Shown piece after piece: positions 32,655 to 40,081 of a stretch of 64,000 nucleotides of DNA (the stretch's first letter is position 1; each line of letters begins with the position of its first letter). Below the pieces are notes generated by a model. It saw only the letters and a list, made by a program, of their open reading frames with translations. It searched no databases and was not told where the DNA came from. The translations under genes were made by a program, and so were the position numbers. The DNA comes from DATGMS01 sp040905145 (GTDB taxonomy: Bacteria > Bacteroidota > Bacteroidia > Cytophagales > Cyclobacteriaceae), in contig JBBDSC010000202.1 in assembly GCA_040905145.1 (NCBI GenBank), positions 18,625 to 82,624 of the forward strand, read 5' to 3'.

Positions 32655-33770
32655 ATGAAAGTCGTAATGTATTATCATTCTTTAATTTCTGGCTGGAACC
32701 ACGGCAATGCTCATTTTCTGCGGGGAATATATGCCTCATTGCAAAGGATGGAACATGAGGTGATTGTTTATGAGCCAAAGGGGGGATGGAGCCTTTCTTC
32801 TCTTCTACAGGACTATGGGAATCAAGCCCTTGAAAATTTTAATTATAATTTCCCACACTTACAGACCAATTTTTATGACCCTAAAGATTATAATCTACAG
32901 GAAATGTTGGAAGGTGCCGACCTGGTGATCGTACATGAGTGGAATGATCCGGAATTGGTCAGGACCATAGGGCAGTACAGGCTCGTCAAAGATTTTACCC
33001 TGTTCTTTCATGATACGCACCATCGGGCCATTTCTGCGAAAGAAGAAATGGAAAACTTTGAGCTTATCCATTATGATGGAGTACTTGCCTTTGGCAATAC
33101 TCTACGGAATGTCTATAAGCAGGAGGGATGGCACGAACAAGTCTGGACTTGGCATGAGGCAGCAGACTTGGATACCTACTATCCAATGGACAGGGGTGAA
33201 TTAATAGGTGACGTGGTGTGGGTCGGAAATTGGGGGGACGAGGAGCGGACCCAAGAAATCCATGAATATATCATAGAACCCATAAAAGCACTTCATTTAA
33301 AAGCAAAGTTTTATGGGGTAAGATATCCCCAACATGCCATCGACTCATTGGAAAAAGCAGGAATAGCCTATGGCGGATATCTCCCCACCAGCAGCGTAGC
33401 CGAAATATATTCAAAATACAAAGCCACCATACATGTTCCCAGGCGTTTTTACCGGGAACATCTCCACGGCATCCCTACCATTCGCCCTTTTGAGGCAATG
33501 TCATGTAAAATACCTCTCCTAAGTGCTCCCTGGAAAGATACAGAACATCTCTTTACTAAAGGGAAAGATTATTTAATGGCGGAAAATGGGGAGGAGATGA
33601 CCAAATTATTGGACAGGGTCCTGTCAGAAGAAGATTTTGCCAGATCAATGACAGATCAGGCCTATGACACGATCTGTTCCAGACATACTTGCGATCACAG
33701 AGCAAAAGAATTACTGGAGATATATGCCGAAAATATTTCTCAAAAAGTAAAACGAGGAGGTTTAAAATGA
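32655..33770 (+). CDS. CgeB-like glycosyltransferase 1 of 3
   Basis: The 371-residue product belongs to the CgeB-like GT-B group (glycosyltransferase family protein with a DUF3880-like N-terminus). The N-terminus has SLISGWNHGNAHFLRGIYAS and the C-terminus has RPFEAMSCKIPLLSAPW and RHTCDHRAKELLEIY, which parallel motifs of the two following proteins. ATG 32655 was chosen; the open frame reaches 32580 but overlaps the previous gene. The stop overlaps the next ATG (ATGA), implying coupled translation. Acceptor and donor are unknown. Confidence 0.85.
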   Translation: MKVVMYYHSLISGWNHGNAHFLRGIYASLQRMEHEVIVYEPKGGWSLSSLLQDYGNQALENFNYNFPHLQTNFYDPKDYNLQEMLEGADLVIVHEWNDPELVRTIGQYRLVKDFTLFFHDTHHRAISAKEEMENFELIHYDGVLAFGNTLRNVYKQEGWHEQVWTWHEAADLDTYYPMDRGELIGDVVWVGNWGDEERTQEIHEYIIEPIKALHLKAKFYGVRYPQHAIDSLEKAGIAYGGYLPTSSVAEIYSKYKATIHVPRRFYREHLHGIPTIRPFEAMSCKIPLLSAPWKDTEHLFTKGKDYLMAENGEEMTKLLDRVLSEEDFARSMTDQAYDTICSRHTCDHRAKELLEIYAENISQKVKRGGLK

Positions 33771-34855
33771 AAAGAGAATTGCAGATAGCGTTTTTTGGCA
33801 GCAGCCTGGTAAGTGCTTATTGGAATGGTGCTGCCACCTATTACCGTGGAATTATAAAGACCCTGCACCACCAGGGCCATTCCATTACTTTTTATGAACC
33901 GGATGTGTATGGCCGACAAGCCAACCGCGATATACCGGATCCTGAATATGCAAAAGTCGTCATTTACCAACCTAATGAAGATGATTTAAGTAAATGCCTG
34001 GTATTGGCCAAAGATGCTGATATTATCATTAAAGCGAGTGGAGTGGGTATATTTGACAGGGAGCTTGAAGAGAGGGTGTTGGATCTCCGAAAGGAGGGCC
34101 GGCAGATAATTTTTTGGGATGTGGATGCGCCTGCTACACTTGACCGGATGATCAATGTGAAAAATGATTACTTCAAATACCTGGTTCCAAAATTTGATCA
34201 AATCCTGACTTATGGGGGAGGTCAGCCCGTAGAGGAAGTTTATAAGACATTTGGTGCCAGGGAATGCACCTCCATATATAATGCTTTTGATTCTGAAACC
34301 CATTATCCGGTGTCTTCTCAAGAAGCTTATACTTGTGACCTTGCCTTTCTTGGCAACCGTCTTCCAGACCGGGAAAGTAGGGTGGAAAAATATTTTATTG
34401 AAGTGGCAGAAGCCCTGCCGGACAAAAAGTTCATTTTGGGAGGGAGTGGATGGGGAGACAAATCCCTTCCCAAAAACATCAAATATATAGGCCATGTACC
34501 CACCCGTGACCATAATGCTTTTAACTGTTCCCCTTTGGCTGTTTTAAACATTAGCCGTGACAGTATGGCCACATATGGTTTTTCCCCTGCTACCAGAGTT
34601 TTCGAAGCAGCAGGTGCTGGAGCCTGTATTATCACTGATGCATGGAATGGCATCTCTGAATTCTTCCAACCCAAGCAAGAAATACTTGTAGCCAACTCAA
34701 CAGAAGAAGTGAAAAACCATTTATTGTTCCTTGGGGAGAAATGTGCCAAATCCATAGGGGAGGCGGCATTGAAAAAAGCGTTGAATTCCCATACCTATGG
34801 GCATAGGGCGCAGCAATTGGAAGAAATTCTCCAACTTAAAAATAATGTCATATGA
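33767..34855 (+). CDS. CgeB-like glycosyltransferase 2 of 3
   Basis: The 362-residue product is a paralogue of its neighbours: SSLVSAYWNGAATYYRGI at about residues 11-28, RVFEAAGAGACIITDAWNG in the nucleotide-sugar-binding domain, and HTYGHRAQQLEEIL at the end. The ATG overlaps the previous stop and its own stop overlaps the next ATG, both as ATGA. Three related but diverged transferases in a row suggest successive sugar additions or a multi-subunit enzyme. No membrane anchor. Confidence 0.85.
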   Translation: MKRELQIAFFGSSLVSAYWNGAATYYRGIIKTLHHQGHSITFYEPDVYGRQANRDIPDPEYAKVVIYQPNEDDLSKCLVLAKDADIIIKASGVGIFDRELEERVLDLRKEGRQIIFWDVDAPATLDRMINVKNDYFKYLVPKFDQILTYGGGQPVEEVYKTFGARECTSIYNAFDSETHYPVSSQEAYTCDLAFLGNRLPDRESRVEKYFIEVAEALPDKKFILGGSGWGDKSLPKNIKYIGHVPTRDHNAFNCSPLAVLNISRDSMATYGFSPATRVFEAAGAGACIITDAWNGISEFFQPKQEILVANSTEEVKNHLLFLGEKCAKSIGEAALKKALNSHTYGHRAQQLEEILQLKNNVI

Positions 34856-35943
34856 AGATCGTATTCATTGGCCTGACCATCAGTTCTTCCTGGGGCAATG
34901 GCCATGCGACCACCTACAGGGGCTTGTTAAAGGAATTGGGTCTGATGGGCCATGATATTTATTTCCTGGAACATGACAAGCCCTGGTACAGCACCAACCG
35001 TGATTTTGATCAATCTGATGATTACCAGCTTGAATTCTACCGTTCCAAGGAAGAATTACAAAAGAAATTTGAGTCTCTGGTCAAATCTGCCAACATGGTG
35101 ATCGTTGGATCCTATGTCCCCGAAGGGGTGGAGGTTTCCCAATGGGTCTTGACTACAGCCAAAGGAATAACGGCCTTTTATGATATTGACACGCCTGTGA
35201 CCCTGCAACAACTTGATGAGGGAAAGCAGGAATATATCAGCAAAAGCTTAATCCCGGATTTTGACCTTTATCTTTCTTTCTCAGGAGGGAAAGTACTTCA
35301 ACAATTGGAGAAAATCTACGGGGCAAAAAATGCAAAAGCTTTGTATTGTTCAGTAGATCCTTCCATTTATTATCCCATGGGACTTGATAAGCAATGGACG
35401 CTGGGATATCTCGGCACTTATAGTGATGACAGACAACCTGGCGTCGAAGAACTATTGCTGCGTCCGGCCATTAACTTGCAGGAAAAAAACTTTGTGGTAG
35501 CAGGGTCAGGTTATCCTGAAGAGATAAGTTGGCCGGAAAATGTGGAGCGGATCAGTCACCTTTCCCCTCCCCTTCACAGGGAGTTTTATAACCGACAGCG
35601 CTTTACCTTAAATATAACCCGGCAAGCTATGGTCAGATTAGGCTATTCGCCCAGTGTCAGATTATTTGAGGCGGCTGCCTGTGGGGTTCCTATAATAAGC
35701 GATTATTGGGAAGGATTAACTGACCTGTTTAAAGATCGAGAAGAAATCTTCATTGCCCGATCCACAGAAGAGGTGATGGCTCTTCTCAGGGAAACATCAG
35801 ATGAAGAGCTGAAGCGAATCGGAGAGGCTGCCCGCAAGAAAGTAATGGGATCTCATACAGCAGCACATCGGGCAAAGGAGTTGATTTCCTATTTTGAAGA
35901 AGTGAAATATATGGTGGAGGAAAAAAATATTCTGAAAGGCTAA
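34852..35943 (+). CDS. CgeB-like glycosyltransferase 3 of 3
   Basis: The 363-residue product has SSSWGNGHATTYRGLLKEL near residues 10-28, RLFEAAACGVPIISDYWEG and HTAAHRAKELISYF, aligning with the two upstream transferases. It starts inside the stop of gene 2 (ATGA) and is followed after 61 bases by the methyltransferase. In this copy FYDIDTPVTLQQLD contains the acidic D-x-D-like pair near residue 110 seen also in copy 2 (DVDAPATLDRM), which may help bind donor or metal. Confidence 0.85.
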   Translation: MKIVFIGLTISSSWGNGHATTYRGLLKELGLMGHDIYFLEHDKPWYSTNRDFDQSDDYQLEFYRSKEELQKKFESLVKSANMVIVGSYVPEGVEVSQWVLTTAKGITAFYDIDTPVTLQQLDEGKQEYISKSLIPDFDLYLSFSGGKVLQQLEKIYGAKNAKALYCSVDPSIYYPMGLDKQWTLGYLGTYSDDRQPGVEELLLRPAINLQEKNFVVAGSGYPEEISWPENVERISHLSPPLHREFYNRQRFTLNITRQAMVRLGYSPSVRLFEAAACGVPIISDYWEGLTDLFKDREEIFIARSTEEVMALLRETSDEELKRIGEAARKKVMGSHTAAHRAKELISYFEEVKYMVEEKNILKG

Positions 35944-36004
35944 GGGTATTCCCCAAATTGATTCCCTATGAATGACGGGGAAGGAACTAATAAATAATAT
36001 CTAC

Positions 36005-36820
36005 ATGATAACCAGTGAACAAACCCAAAAAGAAATTGAAAGACTAGGTCCATGGTTTCATAATCTTCATCTGCCCGGAAATCAGGAAACGGCTCCTGAT
36101 CATTTCCTGGGAGACTTTCCTTCTTTTAAATGGGACCAGTTAAAGACCTATGTTCCTGAAGACCTTTCAGGTTGGCGGATATTGGACATTGGCTGCAATG
36201 CGGGGTTCTATACATTTGAATTGGCTAAAAGGGGTGCCAAGGTATTGGGAATTGACCTGGACCCGCACTATCTCAGGCAAGCTGAATGGGCAGCAAAGGT
36301 TTATGGATTGGAAGGTAAGGTTGAGTTCCGGCAGATGCAGGTTTATGACCTATGGAAAATTAATGAGGAGTTTGATATGGTGTGGTTTATGGGTGTCTTC
36401 TACCATTTACGTTATCCCCTTCTCGCTCTGGATATAATATCCCGAAAAGTTAAAAAGATGATGGTATTTCAGACCCTGATGATGCCTGATAAGGTAGAAA
36501 AGACCATAAAAGATAATTATCATGTCAATGACCGTAAGGAAATGCTTGAGGAAGGATGGCCTAAAATGGCCTTTATAGAAAAAGAACTGGCCGGTGATCC
36601 AACCAACTGGTGGGTTCCCAATCATGCAGCTGTTGAAGCCATGTTGCGTACCTGCGGGTTAAAACCAACCGGCATTCCTGTTGATGAAACCTATGTATGC
36701 GTTCCTGATAAATCTTCCAAATCTGTCCTGGACTGGAACTATTCTGAATTTCTTTCCGCTATAGGTCAATCTTGGCAAGATCAGGAAAAGATCAAGATCA
36801 ATAAGCCGGGTTTAAAATAA
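36005..36820 (+). CDS. SAM-dependent methyltransferase, TIGR04290-like
   Basis: The 271-residue product has the Rossmann-type methyltransferase motif I ILDIGCNAGFYTFELAKRG near residues 58-76 and acidic GIDLD after it. The N-terminal LGPWFHNLHLPG followed by LGDFPSFKW is the hallmark I associate with the TIGR04290 family, and the C-terminal half has NDRKEMLEEGWPKM and a WWVPNHAAVEAMLR helix. It methylates an unknown, probably sugar, acceptor. I chose ATG 36005 because the family begins shortly before LGPWF; ATG 35972 would add 11 residues. Confidence 0.85.
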   Translation: MITSEQTQKEIERLGPWFHNLHLPGNQETAPDHFLGDFPSFKWDQLKTYVPEDLSGWRILDIGCNAGFYTFELAKRGAKVLGIDLDPHYLRQAEWAAKVYGLEGKVEFRQMQVYDLWKINEEFDMVWFMGVFYHLRYPLLALDIISRKVKKMMVFQTLMMPDKVEKTIKDNYHVNDRKEMLEEGWPKMAFIEKELAGDPTNWWVPNHAAVEAMLRTCGLKPTGIPVDETYVCVPDKSSKSVLDWNYSEFLSAIGQSWQDQEKIKINKPGLK

Positions 36821-36845
36821 ATGCACATGATTTGATACAATTAAA

Positions 36846-37319
36846 ATGGCCAAGGTAGAGCTACAAATCACTATTCAGGCACCTGTTGAAAGGGTATTCG
36901 ACCTTGCAAGAAATATTGACTTACATGTAGTTTCTGCAGCAAAGACACAGGAAAAAGTTATCGGAGGGAAAAACACAGGTCTTTTGGAATTGAATGATAC
37001 AGTTACCTGGAGAGCCAGGCATTTGGGGATTTGGCAGACATTGACCTCGAAAATGACTGAATTCGATAAACCCAATTTTTTTACAGATCAAATGCTCAAA
37101 GGCGCTTTTAAATCCATGAAGCATGAACATTATTTTAAGGCAGAAGGACAAGGGACTGTAATGACTGATGTTCTGGTCTTTGAGTCTCCTTTTGGCCTTG
37201 TGGGGGAAGTGGTGGATAGGTTATTTTTGACCAATTATATGGCTAATTTTATAAAAGAAAGAAATGCGGTGGTAAAAAGAACTGCGGAATCCGGTGCATG
37301 GAGAGAATTTTTGGAGTAA
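36846..37319 (+). CDS. SRPBCC-family protein
   Basis: The 157-residue product is a START/Bet v 1-like single domain (SRPBCC): IQAPVERVFDLARNIDLH near residues 10-27, WQTLTSKMTEFDKPNFFTDQ and the C-terminal helix FIKERNAVVKRT. Such proteins bind hydrophobic ligands or act as small cyclases/ketoreductase partners. It begins 25 bases after the methyltransferase and closes the plus-strand glycoside cluster. Its ligand and role are unknown; it may also be independent of the cluster. Confidence 0.75.
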   Translation: MAKVELQITIQAPVERVFDLARNIDLHVVSAAKTQEKVIGGKNTGLLELNDTVTWRARHLGIWQTLTSKMTEFDKPNFFTDQMLKGAFKSMKHEHYFKAEGQGTVMTDVLVFESPFGLVGEVVDRLFLTNYMANFIKERNAVVKRTAESGAWREFLE

Positions 37320-37456
37320 TAATTTTTATAAATTGTTCAGTTGTTTGATGTTATAAATGGGCTGAGTAGGAATTAAATATAACAGGTTAACAAAATGGCC
37401 TCATTATTGATTTTTATTTGGAGCCTTATATTAGGTTACACCTTAACCCTTAAACC

Positions 37457-38011
37457 ATGAAAAATCCAACTAAAAACTTCCTGAAAATGCTATTGGTTAT
37501 ATTCTCTTTTTCCATGCTTTATTCCTGCGGGGGCGGCAATGGAAATACAGGAGGCAATTGGACCGAAATTGATAGTGCTGAAGATACAGCAGCCGTTGAA
37601 CAGAACCATCAGATGAGTTCTTCCAAGGACCCATCGGACTTTGACCCCAACAATTGGGTAAAGGTAGATCTTGATGAAAATTCAAATTTCAATTGGGAAG
37701 AATTTAAAAATCAATTCCAAGCCAGGGCAGAGGCCATAGGAGCTGGCTTTCAGCTTGACGATGATGAAATAACTTCCTCATGGGAAGAATTAAATGACGA
37801 TTATTCCTATCAAACCGTTTATCGATATAGGGACAATGGATTGTGGCTACAGACCTATTATAGGAAAAATAATGGGCAGAGTGAGGCTGAACCCTTAGAA
37901 GATGAAGACAGGACACTGCTGACTAGGGAAGAGGCTCAAAATTCAGATCTAAATGAAATATGGGAAAAAATGGAAGAAGCTGCAAGGAGCTTTAAAGACA
38001 GTATCTTTTAG
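37457..38011 (+). CDS. Hypothetical acidic lipoprotein
   Basis: The 184-residue product has a lipoprotein signal with lipobox YSC (Cys24) followed by a Gly/Asn-rich linker. The rest is acidic and contains many Trp/Tyr residues (NNWVKVDLDEN, WEELNDDYSYQTV, GLWLQTYYRKN). It is likely exported and anchored in the outer or inner membrane. No family recognised; it converges on the small gene at 38104 and is separated from the cluster by a 137-base promoter-like gap. Confidence 0.6.
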   Translation: MKNPTKNFLKMLLVIFSFSMLYSCGGGNGNTGGNWTEIDSAEDTAAVEQNHQMSSSKDPSDFDPNNWVKVDLDENSNFNWEEFKNQFQARAEAIGAGFQLDDDEITSSWEELNDDYSYQTVYRYRDNGLWLQTYYRKNNGQSEAEPLEDEDRTLLTREEAQNSDLNEIWEKMEEAARSFKDSIF

Positions 38012-38103
38012 CGGGCCGGAACACAAGACTTCTTGCCCTCTCGGTCTTGATCAGGAGGAGGAACTTTTCTGTTGGGCCGTACCGGGAATTGCCCAAAGGA
38101 GAA

Positions 38104-38391
38104 TCAGGATTCACTTATCCTTCTAAAGGTCCTGATCTTGCTATTGGCGGTACCTTGTTCAAATTCTTTGACCACAAGTTCTGTTGGGCTGATATTGAGC
38201 ACTTCAGACTTTTCGATGACGGAAGGAATGGTCAATAACAGCATTCCCTCTTCTTCTTCCAGGGAAAAAGTTGCTTCTTTTTCATTACTCTGTAGAGACA
38301 TTTTACGGTCTGCGCCCAATTCTACTACAGGTCCTCCATTTTCAAGTTCCCAGACTCCCTTAAGCAATTTTTCGAAATGGTTCATCTTCAT
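38104..38391 (-). CDS. Hypothetical small protein downstream of malQ
   Basis: The 95-residue product has the beta-rich look of a lipocalin-like or small glycan-binding fold: LLKGVWELENGGPVVELG, KEATFSLEEEEGMLLLTIPS and VVKEFEQGTANSKIRTFRR. ATG 38391 is preferred because the frame upstream of it runs into malQ coding sequence. It lies 52 bases after malQ on the same strand, so it is probably the last gene of the trehalose/glucan operon. Function unknown. Confidence 0.55.
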   Translation of the reverse strand: MKMNHFEKLLKGVWELENGGPVVELGADRKMSLQSNEKEATFSLEEEEGMLLLTIPSVIEKSEVLNISPTELVVKEFEQGTANSKIRTFRRISES

Positions 38392-38443
38392 AATTTTAAA
38401 CTTTTTGTATGAAAAGGTATAACAAATATGTGACCACTCTATC

Positions 38444-39967
38444 TTATTCAGCTTCTTTTTCCATTTTTTTCCACCTTCCATATAGCTCATTCATTTTCTT
38501 GAGCTCCCCTGTCTTTTTCGTGGGCAGTTGATTGGGTTTTAGGCGCCAGGTCCAGTTTCCTTTGTTGGTACCGGGACGGTTCATGATGGCTTTTTCGTCC
38601 AATCCCAAAATATCCTGAATCGGCACAATGGCCAGATCCGATACGGACATAAGGGCCATTCGGTGCATGATTTGGTGGATGTTGCCTTTAGTGGCATTCA
38701 ACCCTATGTAGCTGGACAACCTCTTGGTTTCTTCCTTTTTCAAAGAATTAAACCATCCAAGGCTTGTATTGTTATCATGGGTTCCTGTAAATACCACACT
38801 GTGTTTGGTATGGTGATGGGGGATGTAGGGATTTTGCCCGATTTCTTCATCAAAGGCAAATTGTAGCACTTTCATTCCGGGGAAGTCAAAGTTTTCCAGT
38901 AAGTCATACACAGGCTGGTCCAGTAATCCCAAATCTTCGGCGATAAATGGCATGTCTGGAAATTTCTCCTGTACCACCTGAAAAAATTCATTCCCGGGGC
39001 ATGAAGACCATTTGCCGTTCATGGCCGTTTCATCTTTTGCAGGAACCTCCCAAAAAGCGGCAAAGGCCCTAAAATGATCCAAGCGAACGACATCATACAG
39101 CCGCAAGTTTTGTCCTAAGCGTGCTATCCACCAATCAAAGTTATTTTTCTTTAAAGCCTTCCAGTCAAACACTGGCGTGCCCCATAGCTGGCCTGTCTCA
39201 CTGAAATAATCCGGAGGAACCCCCGAAACTTTTGTTGGATTTTTGTTTTTGTCCAGTTTAAAATAAGTCGCATGGGCCCAGCAGTCTACACTGTCATGAT
39301 TGATATAAAAGGGGATATCCCCAATGAAGGCTATTTCCCTTTGGCGACTATAATCCACTAGCTTTTCCCATTGGGAAAAGAAGAGGTATTGAATAAATTT
39401 TTCTTTTTTTATTCTTTCGGCCAGCTCTGTTTTTAATTGGGCCATCATATTTGGATCCCTGTCCCGGGCAGGTTTGGGCCACTCTGTCCAGCTACTCTGA
39501 TATTTCCCTTTTAAGGATAGATAAATAGCATAATCCTCCAGCCATTCTTCATTTTCTTTACAGAATTTATTAAACAGGACACTGTGCTGCTTTTCTTTTT
39601 TAAGAAAAGTTTTATAAGCCATGTCCAAAAGCTCAAATTTATAGTTACTCACCACCTCAAATTCGACTTTCTGGTCATTGAAAATTGGTGGAGAAGAAAG
39701 GATCTGCCTGGTCAGAAAACCTTCTTTTACCAGCAAGTCCGGGCTGATAAGCAGGGGGTTTCCCGCAAACGCAGAAAAGCTGCTATACGGAGAGTGACTA
39801 AAAAACGCTTCTGTTGGGTTGATGGGTAAGAGCTGCCAATATCGGTGGCCACTTTGGTGAAGGAAATCAATAAATTGATAGGCATTTTTTCCCATATCAC
39901 CTATTCCATAAGAGGAAGGCAAAGAAGTGATGTGAAGTAAAATGGCACTGCTTCTTTTTAATTTCAT
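38444..39967 (-). CDS. malQ: 4-alpha-glucanotransferase (amylomaltase)
   Basis: MalQ (GH77) transfers alpha-1,4-glucan segments between chains in the cytoplasm. The 507-residue product has HITSLPSSYGIGDMG near residues 10-24, WQLLPINPTE, YLFFSQWEKL, the nucleophile region DVVRLDHFRAF, the acid/base region IAEDLG and the TGTHDNNT signature. ATG 39967 starts at MKLKRSSAILLHITSLP as in the family; the frame upstream to 40006 is noncoding. It follows treY by 114 bases in the minus-strand operon and could recycle short maltooligosaccharides. Confidence 0.95.
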   Translation of the reverse strand: MKLKRSSAILLHITSLPSSYGIGDMGKNAYQFIDFLHQSGHRYWQLLPINPTEAFFSHSPYSSFSAFAGNPLLISPDLLVKEGFLTRQILSSPPIFNDQKVEFEVVSNYKFELLDMAYKTFLKKEKQHSVLFNKFCKENEEWLEDYAIYLSLKGKYQSSWTEWPKPARDRDPNMMAQLKTELAERIKKEKFIQYLFFSQWEKLVDYSRQREIAFIGDIPFYINHDSVDCWAHATYFKLDKNKNPTKVSGVPPDYFSETGQLWGTPVFDWKALKKNNFDWWIARLGQNLRLYDVVRLDHFRAFAAFWEVPAKDETAMNGKWSSCPGNEFFQVVQEKFPDMPFIAEDLGLLDQPVYDLLENFDFPGMKVLQFAFDEEIGQNPYIPHHHTKHSVVFTGTHDNNTSLGWFNSLKKEETKRLSSYIGLNATKGNIHQIMHRMALMSVSDLAIVPIQDILGLDEKAIMNRPGTNKGNWTWRLKPNQLPTKKTGELKKMNELYGRWKKMEKEAE

Positions 39968-40081
39968 CCCGTATATAATTTTCTTTATCTTTAAAACCTG
40001 TCTCACCTAAGCGGGAATCTCTCAGAAATAATCATTCCGTGGGTGATAGCATTTTATCATGCTCGATTCATATCAACTCCT

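Noticed and set aside
25297..37319. Capsule or O-antigen polysaccharide locus
   Set aside because: No flippase, polymerase, chain-length regulator, initiating phosphoglycosyltransferase or exporter gene is present in or around the cluster.
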